From: Pseudomonadota bacterium
GTDB lineage: Bacteria; Pseudomonadota; Gammaproteobacteria; Steroidobacterales; Woeseiaceae
Assembly: GCA_022560695.1 (NCBI GenBank)
Contig: JADFSP010000001.1
Span: 62,001 to 126,000 of the forward strand
Direction of reading: 5' to 3'
DNA: 64,000 nucleotides
The translations under genes were made by a program, and so were the position numbers. How positions within the stretch are numbered: position 1 is the stretch's first letter; each line of letters begins with the position of its first letter. The notes below the pieces were generated by a model. It was not told where the DNA came from and made no database searches. It saw nothing but the letters and a program-made list of their open reading frames with translations. Positions 36,302-45,027 of this stretch are shown in pieces.

Positions 36302-39300
36302 ATGAAGCACACCGAAGTAGCGCTGCGAAGACCCGTCACAACCGTTGTTGTCTTCGTTGCGCTCGCGATGGTGGGAATGATTGCCTCGCGGCTGCTGCCG
36401 CTCGAAAAATTTCCTGACATCGAATTTCCAGGCATCTTCATACAGATTCCGTATGAAGGTTCGACACCGGAAGAAATTGAGCGGCTTATCACGCGACCGG
36501 TTGAAGAGGCCCTCGCAACACTGTCCGGTGTCGAACGAATGTTTTCCAGTTCCAGCGAGAACCAGTCGCAGATTTTTCTGCAGTTCGACTGGGATCAGAA
36601 TATGGGGGCCAAGGGCATCGAAGCGCGCTCCAAGGTCGACGGCATACGAGATCAGCTCCCGGACGACGTCCGGCGCGTATTGGTGTTTACCGGTTCGCTC
36701 GGTGACCAACCCGTACTGCAGCTGCGAATATCCAGTCAGCGCGACCTTTCGGACAGTTACGACCTGCTTGATCGCCTCCTGAAACGCCGCCTGGAGAGGA
36801 TAGAGGGCGTTTCGCGTGTTGAGCTGCACGGCGTCGATCCACGCGAAATTCGAATATTGCTGAGGGCAGATCGCCTGGCCGCCTACGGTGTAGATATCGC
36901 TTCATTGCGAGACCTGCTGCTGAGTAGCAATTTCGCCGTCAGTGCAGGCAGACTCACAGCCGGGACACAGCGCTTCAGTGTGCGGCCCCGCGGTGAATTC
37001 GGCTCCGTCGAGGAAATTCGAAGCCTCGTCATCAATACCGAAGGCCTGCGGCTCAGCGATGTCGCCGACGTGGAGCTGCGTACCCCGGAACGAAATTATG
37101 GCAGACACCTCGATCGAAAATATGCGATTGGCGTATCCGTCAACAAGACCACCGGTTCGAACCTTGTCGATGTAACCGACAGAGTCATGGCCGAGGTCGA
37201 GGAAATCGGCAAATTGCCGCAAATGCGCGGCATCAACATATTTCCGCTCGACAATCAGGGAGACAGTGTTCGCGACTCTCTGTCGGATCTGCTGAGAGCA
37301 GGACTTATCGGCGGCCTGCTCGCAATCATCATTTTGTACCTGTTCCTGCGGCAAGTATCGACGACCCTGATCGTGACCGCCGCTGTGCCCTTCTCTCTCC
37401 TGATTACACTCGGGGCGCTCTATTTTTTGGGATTGACGCTGAACATCTTGTCGATGATGGGGCTCATGCTGGCCGTCGGCATGCTGGTCGACAATGCCGT
37501 CGTGGTGACGGAAAGCATATTTCGGCATCGCAGCAAACAAAAGGACAAACCCGTCGAGGCAACACTGAAAGGAGTTCAGGATGTCGGATTAGCCGTCATC
37601 GCGGGCACTGCTACTACTATTATCGTCTTCGCGCCAATGATTATCGGCACCAAGAATGACATCATGGTGTTTCTGACGCACGTCGCGGTCACGATCATCG
37701 TCGCATTGCTGGCGTCACTGCTGATTGCGCAAACGCTGGTGCCAATGCTGGCTGCACGCGTCTCGATTCCGCCACAACCGAAAGCTGGCGCGTGGATTGA
37801 GCGGCTGACTCGCCGCTATGTCGCCAGCCTGAGGTGGGTGCTTACGCGGCCCTGGTGGACAGCACTCGGTATTTTTCTGATTTGCGTCATCGGCGTTATG
37901 CCACTGCTGCTCAATCTGGTGAAATTCGACGTCTTTCCGAACGACGTCGGGCGGCGGCTATTCATGCCTTACCACATTGAAGGTCAACATTCGCTGGAAA
38001 GAGTCGAGGCCACCGTCGACCAGATCGAAGAGTACCTGTTCTCCCGGCAGGAAGAGTTCAATATTCGCTCGATCTACAGCTATTACGAACAGGGACGAGC
38101 GCAATCGACTCTGTTGCTGACGGATGAGGATGATGCGACGCTGTCGACCAAAGAGATTATCGAACGCATTGAAAAGGACATGCCGACGATCGCGATCGGC
38201 AAACCCAACTTTCAATTCGAACAACAAGGCGGCGGCGAAGGCTTCAGCCTGCAATTATCGGGCGACTCGACCGCAATTCTCAATGCGCTCGGCGACGATG
38301 TCGCCCGCGCTATCGCCACTATCGATGGCCTCAAGGATGTGCGCAGCGACGCCGAATCGGGTGACCCGGAAATTCGTATCCACGTCGATCGCGATCGCGC
38401 CGCCGCGGTTGGGCTGACAGCGGGCCAAATCGCACGATCCGTCAGTATTGCGATGCGCGGCGAAAATCTTCGTGAATTTCGCGGCGAGTTCGGTGAGGTC
38501 GAAGTGCGACTTGCATTTCGTGAAAGCGACAAGCAAAGCATTGAGCAGTTGGCGAACTTGCCACTGTACACGCCCGATGGCCGGCGTATCACGCTGGGGA
38601 GCGTTGCATCGTTCAGGATCGGAACGGCGCCCGATACCATCAGACGCACAGACCGGCAGACCGCGGTAATTCTGTCGGCGACCCTGGAAGATGAAACGAC
38701 CATGGATGACCTGCGGCCAAAGGTAACGGCGATGATGGAGCAAATCGAATTGCCACCCGGCTACAGTTGGAAATTCGGCCGCGGTTTCGACCGGCAGGAC
38801 GAGACGCAGCAGTTGATGGCGACGAATATTCTGCTCGGCATTGCCTGCATATTTCTCGTCATGGCCGCATTATTCGAGTCCCTGCTGTTGCCGTTCTCCA
38901 TCATTCTCGGTTCGATCGTGTTCTCGATCTTCGGCGTATTCCTGTTTTTCGCGGCGACCGGAACGACATTCTCTTTTATGGCGTCCATAGGCATCATGAT
39001 ATTGATCGGAGTTGTCGTGAATAACGGCATTGTGCTTGTCGATCACGTCAATAATCTGCGAAACCGTGGATTGCCGCGCGATGAGGCCATCGTCGAGGCT
39101 GGACGGGATCGATTGCGACCGATCCTGATGACCGTAGCAACAACCATCGCCGGGCTGGCTCCATTGGCGGTAGGGACCACACAGGTCGGCGGCGACGGAC
39201 CGCCCTACTATCCTATGGCCCGCGCAATCATCGGTGGCCTGGCCTTCTCTACTGTTGTATCGTTACTCGTCGTCCCGGCACTGTATGTGTACTTCGACAA

Positions 39301-39385
39301 CCTGGCGGCCTGGGGCAGGAAGGTCATGCGCATTGCACGCGGCGGCAAACGCATGCCTGCCGGTCAAAACCGTGCCGTCACGTAA
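36302..39385 (+). CDS. Efflux RND transporter permease (HAE-1-like), pump C
   Basis: 1027 residues. RND features: N-terminal VALRRPVTTVVVFVALAMVG, PxxxFPDIEFPG, TM4 GMLVDNAVVVTES (Asp397, Asn398) and TM10 GVVVNNGIVLVDH (Asn907-908). It is last in the adaptor-adaptor-pump-pump operon. The TM4/TM10 pattern matches pump B, which supports a heteromeric pair, and differs from pump A at TM4. The final 22 bases overlap the 3' end of the convergent GlyGly-CTERM protein gene. The outer-membrane partner is not encoded here. Confidence 0.93.
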   Translation: MKHTEVALRRPVTTVVVFVALAMVGMIASRLLPLEKFPDIEFPGIFIQIPYEGSTPEEIERLITRPVEEALATLSGVERMFSSSSENQSQIFLQFDWDQNMGAKGIEARSKVDGIRDQLPDDVRRVLVFTGSLGDQPVLQLRISSQRDLSDSYDLLDRLLKRRLERIEGVSRVELHGVDPREIRILLRADRLAAYGVDIASLRDLLLSSNFAVSAGRLTAGTQRFSVRPRGEFGSVEEIRSLVINTEGLRLSDVADVELRTPERNYGRHLDRKYAIGVSVNKTTGSNLVDVTDRVMAEVEEIGKLPQMRGINIFPLDNQGDSVRDSLSDLLRAGLIGGLLAIIILYLFLRQVSTTLIVTAAVPFSLLITLGALYFLGLTLNILSMMGLMLAVGMLVDNAVVVTESIFRHRSKQKDKPVEATLKGVQDVGLAVIAGTATTIIVFAPMIIGTKNDIMVFLTHVAVTIIVALLASLLIAQTLVPMLAARVSIPPQPKAGAWIERLTRRYVASLRWVLTRPWWTALGIFLICVIGVMPLLLNLVKFDVFPNDVGRRLFMPYHIEGQHSLERVEATVDQIEEYLFSRQEEFNIRSIYSYYEQGRAQSTLLLTDEDDATLSTKEIIERIEKDMPTIAIGKPNFQFEQQGGGEGFSLQLSGDSTAILNALGDDVARAIATIDGLKDVRSDAESGDPEIRIHVDRDRAAAVGLTAGQIARSVSIAMRGENLREFRGEFGEVEVRLAFRESDKQSIEQLANLPLYTPDGRRITLGSVASFRIGTAPDTIRRTDRQTAVILSATLEDETTMDDLRPKVTAMMEQIELPPGYSWKFGRGFDRQDETQQLMATNILLGIACIFLVMAALFESLLLPFSIILGSIVFSIFGVFLFFAATGTTFSFMASIGIMILIGVVVNNGIVLVDHVNNLRNRGLPRDEAIVEAGRDRLRPILMTVATTIAGLAPLAVGTTQVGGDGPPYYPMARAIIGGLAFSTVVSLLVVPALYVYFDNLAAWGRKVMRIARGGKRMPAGQNRAVT

Positions 39386-40161
39386 TGCCGCCTTCGTACG
39401 ACCGACACCGTAACGAGCAATAACAGCAGCAACCAGTCAAGCGAACCGCCGCCGCCATCGTGCACGACGATCGTGTGCCCGCCGCCGAACGGCGTGTCCC
39501 GGTCGATGTCCTCCAGCGGCAGAAACCCGAGCTCGGATGTGTCTTCGGGTCCGATGACAGCCAGCAACGTGCTGTCAAAAGCATCGAACAATTCGATCAG
39601 GATATCGTAACTGCCGGTCGGATAGCCGGACAGCAGTTCCGTCACGATGACGTAGTCGTCACTGCTCGTTGCACCGAATAACGTGAAATCTTCGGTGACG
39701 GCATATTCGTTCCACGGACCGCCCTCGAGGCTGAGGTAGACGACCGCATAGACGTCAGCAGCCGTGTAGATCGTGTCAGCATCGAATAACAGGTCGATTC
39801 CGGAGAAATAGCCATCGAGATCATCGTCGCGAAATAACTCAACGTCGGCAAGATAGAACCAGAAGTCCGTATTTGGCGCGTGCGACTGGCTTCCCGTAGT
39901 CTTTGCCTGATCGCGCGAATTGGTCTTTCCGGTGCGTTCACCCGTCAGGGCGAGCTTATCGTACTCATCCCGGGATTCTTTGACCGATGTCCCCTGCTCG
40001 CGCCCACCACCTGCATAGTGCGACGATTCCGATACTCGCCTATCCGCAGTAACCTGTTCGTCCGCGATTGAAATTGCCGACAAGCTGACGAGCATAAGAA
40101 AAATGATGCACTTGAAGAGCGTCGATTTTTTCGAGCGACTTTCATTGTGGATAGTATTCAT
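39364..40161 (-). CDS. Choice-of-anchor H family protein with GlyGly-CTERM sorting signal
   Basis: 265 residues. Signal peptide (about 15-33), then a charged low-complexity linker (ESSHYAGGGREQGTSVKESR...). A beta-rich acidic domain follows: DFWFYLADVELFRDDDLDGY, GGPWNEYAVTEDF, ELLSGYPTGSYDILIELFDA. The C-terminus has GGGGSLDWLLLLLLVTVSVV followed by RRRH, the tripartite GlyGly-CTERM signal cut by rhombosortase. The protein is therefore expected to be exported, processed and surface-displayed. The DxDxDG-like DDDLDGY may bind Ca2+. No rhombosortase gene is in the window. A 22-bp antisense overlap with pump C joins the two 3' ends. Confidence 0.85.
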   Translation of the reverse strand: MNTIHNESRSKKSTLFKCIIFLMLVSLSAISIADEQVTADRRVSESSHYAGGGREQGTSVKESRDEYDKLALTGERTGKTNSRDQAKTTGSQSHAPNTDFWFYLADVELFRDDDLDGYFSGIDLLFDADTIYTAADVYAVVYLSLEGGPWNEYAVTEDFTLFGATSSDDYVIVTELLSGYPTGSYDILIELFDAFDSTLLAVIGPEDTSELGFLPLEDIDRDTPFGGGHTIVVHDGGGGSLDWLLLLLLVTVSVVRRRHYVTARF

Positions 40162-40242
40162 CGGTCCGTCCTTGATCCAGTTTCACTGATGCCAGGGGCT
40201 ATTTAACATCGCGGACCATGAATCGAAGCTGAACTTATAGGC

Positions 40243-41274
40243 GTGCGATTGCACGCATGCGATGATGCGCCGTCACTCATGTTGCGGCGGCGTTGTTCAG
40301 CAGTGGTTCAGGAATCTCAAGACGATCCTGTCGGCAAGGCAATTTCCTTGCTGCTGATTGGTATTGCCGGCGGACTCGGTCTCGATCTCTGCGCGAAAGG
40401 CTTACTCGCCAATTATCCTCTCGAGCAATTCGTTTTCCTGCGAAGCCTTATCGGTCTTGGTTTGTTTCTGCTTCTGGCAAGACGGTTCGGCGGCCTGAAC
40501 AGTCTCGTTACACGGCGGTGGCGCTGGCACCTGCTGCGAACACTACTGGCGACCGGCGCAATGTTCGGATTTTTTCACGGACTTTCAAGAATGCCGTTGA
40601 TGGACGCACTGACGCTCGGGTTTACGGCCCCACTGATGGTCACTGCGCTCTCGGTGCCGATGCTCGGCGAACATGTCGGCTGGCGGCGTTGGGCCGCAGT
40701 CACCACGGGCTTTCTGGGTGTGTTGTTGATCCTGAGACCGGCCGGTGGTCATTTGTCTGCCGCATCCGCTGCCATTCTGTTCGCCGCTTTTTGCTACGCC
40801 TGCCTGGCCATCACAGCCCGCAAGCTCGCCAGTACCGAGTCAAGTTATTCATTATCAATGTACGTCATCACAGGACCCCTGCTGGTTTCCGGAGTGCTCT
40901 CCGCCGAAGGTACGTGGCGGTCCCCGGACGCCACCGGGTGGTTGCTCTTCGTGCTCGCGGGGATCTGCTCGGTGATCGCATGGATCGGTATCGTCGGCGG
41001 ATATCGGCGCGCTTCGCCCGCTCTGCTCGCGCCTTTCGAATACACAGCGCTCATCGGCGGGGCACTGGCAGGCTACCTGATCTGGGACGAGGTACCGGAC
41101 CGCTGGGTTGTCAGCGGCGCACTGATCATTATCGGCTCGGGTCTGTTCGTCGTGTACAGGGAATTAGGTGGGGTTATGACGAACCGATACCTGCGCACAA
41201 TGACGGCAAGTGGCGCCGCCGCACTTGCGCGGCGGCGCACGCGCCAAAGCTTGCGTCAGACCGACGACACTTAA
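40243..41274 (+). CDS. EamA/DMT family transporter
   Basis: Ten hydrophobic segments arranged as two EamA repeats. Conserved EamA phrases include FLRSLIGLGLFLLLARR, RMPLMDALTLGFTAPLMVT and ALLAPFEYTALIGGALAGYLIW. Family members export amino acids, nucleobases or other metabolites. Up to 343 residues from GTG 40243; an internal ATG at 40279 gives a shorter and equally plausible start, and neither has a clear ribosome-binding site. The C-terminal 35 residues are an Arg-rich cytoplasmic tail. It converges on the TerB-like gene with 12 bp between stops. Confidence 0.83.
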   Translation: MRLHACDDAPSLMLRRRCSAVVQESQDDPVGKAISLLLIGIAGGLGLDLCAKGLLANYPLEQFVFLRSLIGLGLFLLLARRFGGLNSLVTRRWRWHLLRTLLATGAMFGFFHGLSRMPLMDALTLGFTAPLMVTALSVPMLGEHVGWRRWAAVTTGFLGVLLILRPAGGHLSAASAAILFAAFCYACLAITARKLASTESSYSLSMYVITGPLLVSGVLSAEGTWRSPDATGWLLFVLAGICSVIAWIGIVGGYRRASPALLAPFEYTALIGGALAGYLIWDEVPDRWVVSGALIIIGSGLFVVYRELGGVMTNRYLRTMTASGAAALARRRTRQSLRQTDDT

Positions 41275-41286
41275 GTCAGATTTGTC

Positions 41287-41733
41287 TTAGTCGATGTCGC
41301 CGGCAATCAGCCCGGCGATTTGTGCCGGAGTCGCTTGAATTGCTTCGGCAACCCTGTTGAAAAAGTCGATCTCAAGGACGCCGATATTGGAATCGCTGCG
41401 GAAGACGTCGGCAAGCGCCTGAATGGTCGCCCCCCTGTGGTCAGGTGTCATGCGTCTGCGAACACTGCGAAGATACCTGCGCAGGGTGGCTTCTGCATAA
41501 AGTTCTTCCCGAGCCGCAACACGGATGTCAGCCGCCGTAAAATCCTCTCCCGTATGGTGCTTGAGAATTTCCTGGATTTTTTCGACCTCGACCGATTGGA
41601 TATTTATGTCGGCATCCGCCGCTCTGGCTAACGTCATTAACAATACTTCCTTGAACAGCTCGTTACGCTTTTCGTCTCCGATATCCGAGCCGCCAAAAAT
41701 TTTCAATACGTTCCCGAGATCCGCGATTGCCAT
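41287..41733 (-). CDS. TerB-like (tellurite resistance/DjlA N-terminal fold) protein
   Basis: 148 residues, all-helical by composition. RNELFKEVLLMTLARAADADINIQSVEVEKIQEIL matches the first helices of the TerB/DjlA-N fold, where the acidic DADINIQ..E.E segment is a putative metal site. The second half (RRRMTPDHRGATIQALADVF) repeats the pattern. No other ter genes are present, so a tellurite role is not implied; stand-alone TerB proteins are uncharacterised stress or membrane-associated factors. Separated by 217 bp from the divergent TlpA-like gene. Confidence 0.82.
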   Translation of the reverse strand: MAIADLGNVLKIFGGSDIGDEKRNELFKEVLLMTLARAADADINIQSVEVEKIQEILKHHTGEDFTAADIRVAAREELYAEATLRRYLRSVRRRMTPDHRGATIQALADVFRSDSNIGVLEIDFFNRVAEAIQATPAQIAGLIAGDID

Positions 41734-41950
41734 CAGTTTCTCACTCTTGGTTTTAGTTATTCGAATGCGGTTGCCGCGTCCCTGGCACAGCTCAAAGTAT
41801 ACATGTCATTGGCGGTCGAATTCATCGTGCGCAACAGGCGCGTTTGCGTCACCGCCCGGACAGGCTTCGAAATGCCGGCCGGGCGTAATAATCTGCCCGG
41901 GCGCCCGGTCTGAATGATACCGGAATAGCGACAAACGGCAGCATCAGAAA

Positions 41951-42517
41951 TTGCGTAACTTATTGATTTCTTTATTGTTAGTCTTAATGCTTGCGCCGCA
42001 GAGCCACGCGGCAGACGCGATAACATCACCCGACTGGACCCTCGTGGCCGCAGACGGCGAGTCGGTCAGGCTTCAGGACGTTGTTTCCGCCAGGACGACG
42101 ATTCTGCTTTTTTGGGCGACCTGGTGCCCCTACTGCAAGGCCCTGATGCCACATCTGCAAAGCATGCAGCTGGAATACGGCGATAAGATACAGGTGCTCG
42201 CGATCAATTTCCGGGACGACGGCGACCCGGTCACATTCATGAAGGACAATGGCTACGACTTCACTCTGCTCCTGGACGGTGAAAGTGTGGCCGAGCTGTA
42301 TGGAATATGGGCAACGCCGGGCGTGCTCATAGTGGATGGCGACAGAGAAATTCGCTTCGATCTTCGCGCCTTGCCGCCGATCGATGTGCCGCAGAAGCGC
42401 GCGACTCACCGGCTCAAAGCCGCGCATCGGGCGCCGTACTGGGCCGCCGAAATCCGTAAGCGCCTGGACACACTAGTCGCAGCGGAAAAATCATCGTTCA
42501 ATTCAGAAAACCGGTGA
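41951..42517 (+). CDS. TlpA-like periplasmic thioredoxin
   Basis: 188 residues from TTG 41951, with a signal peptide (about 1-20, ending SHAA) and a thioredoxin fold with active site WATWCPYCK (CPYC). cis-Pro is in WATPGVLIVDG. CPYC is more oxidising than the CEPC/CVPC of cytochrome-c maturation TlpA proteins. It probably reduces or oxidises periplasmic disulfides. The weak TTG start lacks a good Shine-Dalgarno sequence. The stop overlaps the next gene's GTG (GTGA), so the two are coupled. Confidence 0.87.
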   Translation: MRNLLISLLLVLMLAPQSHAADAITSPDWTLVAADGESVRLQDVVSARTTILLFWATWCPYCKALMPHLQSMQLEYGDKIQVLAINFRDDGDPVTFMKDNGYDFTLLLDGESVAELYGIWATPGVLIVDGDREIRFDLRALPPIDVPQKRATHRLKAAHRAPYWAAEIRKRLDTLVAAEKSSFNSENR

Positions 42518-42858
42518 CAAGCGCCGTGACACGGAAAACACGACATCTGCGAATCCTGCACAAGGAATCCGGCTTACTCATCGGAGAGGGACCACGCGGG
42601 TGGGGCATCACACCGTTCGAAGGCAACTTGTATATCGGCAGAAAATATCTGCGAACAGATCGTTTCCGCGTGAACTTCATACCGGGTATCTGCCCGTACA
42701 AATTTCTCTACGTGTGGATGGATCTGCACGTCGATGGCCATGATCGTGTGCGAAATCTCGGATGGATGTACGTATTGCCTAATCCGCTACTGCCGTTCAT
42801 CTGGTTTCGAATCGCCGTACCTGCCAGCCATCCGAGCATCGAAGTCATCGAATATTGA
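42514..42858 (+). CDS. Conserved hypothetical protein (possibly DUF427-like), coupled to TlpA-like gene
   Basis: 114 residues from GTG 42514 (GTGA overlap with the previous stop). Aromatic, basic, beta-rich sequence: SGLLIGEGPRGWGITPFEGN, NLYIGRKYLRTDRF, FIPGICPYKFLYVWMDL, then a hydrophobic LPNPLLPFIWFRIAVP. The CPYK and EGN...I.R.Y pattern faintly recalls DUF427, but I am not sure. No signal peptide. The role presumably relates to the thioredoxin-like partner. The last 14 bases overlap a small convergent ORF. Confidence 0.65.
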   Translation: MTSAVTRKTRHLRILHKESGLLIGEGPRGWGITPFEGNLYIGRKYLRTDRFRVNFIPGICPYKFLYVWMDLHVDGHDRVRNLGWMYVLPNPLLPFIWFRIAVPASHPSIEVIEY

Positions 42859-43018
42859 ACGGCTTCGCCGGATTACGTACAACGTGCTTGTCATCTCCTT
42901 CGACAATCTTGAAGTCGAACTCGGCACCACCGCCGCCAAAGGCGGGAAACATCATCCACGTACCGTTCGAGTAGCCTCTCTCGGTCTGATAAGCGGACCA
43001 GAAAGTCCTGCTGCGCAT
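42845..43018 (-). CDS. 57-residue protein translationally coupled to the SufS-like gene
   Basis: ATG 43018 overlaps the stop of the SufS-like gene by one base (TAATG), so ribosomes could reinitiate directly. Sequence: MRSRTFWSAYQTERGYSNGT then WMMFPAFGGGGAEFDFKIVEG and DDKHVVRNPAKPFNIR. It is balanced and globular-looking, with no membrane segment. It overlaps the convergent gene at 42514 by 14 bp. No known family recognised. Possible small partner or specificity factor of the PLP enzyme; inferred from coupling only. Confidence 0.5.
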   Translation of the reverse strand: MRSRTFWSAYQTERGYSNGTWMMFPAFGGGGAEFDFKIVEGDDKHVVRNPAKPFNIR

Positions 43019-44292
43019 TATGATCCGCTGACGATGTCTTCGAGTGCACTCAGAACCTGATCGACTTCATCAATGCTGTTGTAATGCACGGGTCCTATTC
43101 GCACCGCGCCACCGCTGTCGAATATCCCGAGACATTTTGCAGCTTCGAGCGCGTAATTATGGCCGCTCCAGACGAAAATGTTGCGCGCCGCAAGCGCATG
43201 CGCAATCGTTGCCGGCGCGAGCTCGGCATGCGTAAAAGAGACAGTCGGCACACGCCGCATCATCGCGTCGCCTGACGTGATGCCCTGTATCGTGACACCG
43301 GCGATTTGCTGCAGCCCATCGACCAATCGCTGCGAGAGCATGTGTTCGTACTCGAGCAGGTAATTGAGTGCCGCGTGCACATGGCGACGACGTCCCGAGA
43401 AAGCCGAGTTCGTCTCATGATGGCCGGCAGCCATTGTTTCCCCAATCCAGGCAAAATAGTCGACCACGGCAGCCGTGCCCGCCATGCCTTCGTGACTTTG
43501 CGTGCCAGTCTCGAAACACCCGGGCAGCGTGTCGGGAGCGGGCCGGACCTTGTACGGCTCGAGACGCTCCATTACATCGCGGCGTCCCCAGAGGATTCCC
43601 TGGTGTGGCCCGAAAAATTTGTATGCGGAACAAACCAGGAAGTCGCAACCAATCGCCTGAACGTCGATCGCCAAATGGGGCGCGGACTGCACGGCATCGA
43701 TGTACGTCAGCGCACCTACCTCTCTCGCCATGCTGCTGATCGTCGTAATATCATTGATCGTTCCAGTCAGATTGCTTGCGCCGCCAACACAAACCAGTCT
43801 TGAACGGTCATTGAGCAGATCGCCCAGGCGGCGGAGATCGAATTCAAATGTGCCTTTGTCGAAGGGCAGCCAGCGAACCGTCAAGTCCAGATCGCGCGCC
43901 AATAAAACCCACGGCTGAACATTCGCATCGTGATCCATTCGCGACAGGATGATCTCATCGCCTGCCTTGAGAGTTCGGCCAATCGAGCGTGATACATGCA
44001 ACGTGATTGTCGTCATGTTTTGACCGAAGATAATTTCATCCGGCGATTCGGCATTGAGGAAGTCGGCCATCGCGGCATGCGCCTCAGCGACGATCGCATC
44101 TGCAAGATCCGACGTTCTGAATTTGCCGCCGAGATTCGCATTGGCGTGCAACATGCAGTCCGCCATCCGGTCAACCACGCGCGCCGGCACCTGTGTACCG
44201 GCCGGATTGTCGAAATAGATGCGGGCCTCGCCGTTGTCCGTGTCAGCGAGCGCGGGAAATTGTGACCGAATTGTCTCGAGGTCAAACGACAT
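43018..44292 (-). CDS. Cysteine desulfurase-like aminotransferase class V protein (SufS subfamily)
   Basis: 424 residues from ATG 44292. The open frame extends 14 codons upstream, but MSFDLETIRSQFPAL is the typical start. IYFDNPAGTQVP, SRMDHDANVQPW (His stacking on PLP), YIDAVQSAPHLAIDV (Asp) and SAYKFFGPHQGILWG (PLP Lys) are clear. This matches the cysteine-desulfurase-like branch (VcCsdA type). No SufE or SufU partner gene and no other suf genes are nearby, so a role in Fe-S assembly is uncertain; related enzymes are isopenicillin-epimerase-like or selenocysteine lyases. Confidence 0.88.
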   Translation of the reverse strand: MSFDLETIRSQFPALADTDNGEARIYFDNPAGTQVPARVVDRMADCMLHANANLGGKFRTSDLADAIVAEAHAAMADFLNAESPDEIIFGQNMTTITLHVSRSIGRTLKAGDEIILSRMDHDANVQPWVLLARDLDLTVRWLPFDKGTFEFDLRRLGDLLNDRSRLVCVGGASNLTGTINDITTISSMAREVGALTYIDAVQSAPHLAIDVQAIGCDFLVCSAYKFFGPHQGILWGRRDVMERLEPYKVRPAPDTLPGCFETGTQSHEGMAGTAAVVDYFAWIGETMAAGHHETNSAFSGRRRHVHAALNYLLEYEHMLSQRLVDGLQQIAGVTIQGITSGDAMMRRVPTVSFTHAELAPATIAHALAARNIFVWSGHNYALEAAKCLGIFDSGGAVRIGPVHYNSIDEVDQVLSALEDIVSGS

Positions 44293-44358
44293 GGCGGTAA
44301 TTCGAAATGCAGGGCATCGGAGTTGCCTGAACACAGGCCGTATGACGGTCAGGAGTTG

Positions 44359-44565
44359 TTATTCGTGTGCCTGACCGCCCCATTTTTCGCGATGCGCGTC
44401 TTCCGCGCGTTGCCGCACCTTCCGGTGTCGCCTGCTCAGCAACAATGAATTCGGATCGCAGACACGCGCTTTGATAAGTCCCAGATCGTACGCTGCGTCA
44501 AACAAACTGGGATACCAGCGTTCCCAATTCGGCAGCAATACTTCGACATGGTCGCGAAGATTCAT
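44359..44565 (-). CDS. Hypothetical protein, 68 aa
   Basis: 68 residues, MNLRDHVEVLLPNWERWYPS at the N-terminus and a basic C-terminal half (LLSRRHRKVRQRAEDAHREKW). Tryptophan- and arginine-rich, soluble. Same strand as its neighbours, 66 bp upstream of the SufS-like start and 123 bp after the anti-sigma-like gene. No family recognised; weak ribosome-binding site. Confidence 0.45.
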   Translation of the reverse strand: MNLRDHVEVLLPNWERWYPSLFDAAYDLGLIKARVCDPNSLLLSRRHRKVRQRAEDAHREKWGGQAHE

Positions 44566-44688
44566 AAGCCGACTCTAGCCGACGTCGATCCTCGTGACAA
44601 TGATGCGATTCGATTTTTCGGGTTGCCCGCCGACGGCACCACGCGGTGCGTGAGTCTGCCCGGAAGGCCGCCTGCTTCGAGTTTCCCG

Positions 44689-45027
44689 CTACTCGGCCAG
44701 CGTGTTCAAAAATGCCATACCTGCCGCTAACAACATGCCGCCCAGCACGATAAACTCAACCTGCGGCATAAATTGCTGTGGCATGGCGAAGACCTCGCTG
44801 GGAATCAGATTCATCAACGTTGGCATTGCGCGCGCCAGCTCAACCACGGGTTCAAAGGCCATTACCCCGCCCAACACTGCAGCTACCGGCAATGAAAGCC
44901 TGCTGATCCATAACCTGCGCCGGATTCTTGCTACGACCTTCTTGCTAAAGCCGCCATCAGCCAGGGGTTCCGATCGAAACATCGACTCCAGCAAACGGTC
45001 TTCAGCGTCCGAGATTTTCTCAGCCAT
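44689..45027 (-). CDS. Small membrane protein coupled to ECF sigma factor (possible anti-sigma)
   Basis: 112 residues from ATG 45027, overlapping the sigma gene stop by 8 bp (ATGGCTGA). A charged N-terminal region of about 45 residues (AEKISDAEDRLLESMFRSEP...) is followed by two membrane segments: LSLPVAAVLGGVMAFEP and VEFIVLGGMLLAAGMAFLN. A soluble N-terminus plus TM segments, encoded after an ECF sigma factor, suggests an anti-sigma factor, but no HxxxCxxC zinc motif is present and the fold is unrecognised. A DUF5056-like assignment is possible. Confidence 0.75.
   Translation of the reverse strand: MAEKISDAEDRLLESMFRSEPLADGGFSKKVVARIRRRLWISRLSLPVAAVLGGVMAFEPVVELARAMPTLMNLIPSEVFAMPQQFMPQVEFIVLGGMLLAAGMAFLNTLAE

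Noticed and set aside
40293..41360. 355-codon plus-strand frame in another phase over the EamA gene
   Set aside because: Hydrophobic EamA repeats are clear in the 40243 phase; the other phase is Arg-rich and low-quality.
44548..44730. 60-codon plus-strand frame in the gap before the anti-sigma-like gene
   Set aside because: No ribosome-binding site, opposite to the surrounding operons, and no recognisable protein signature.
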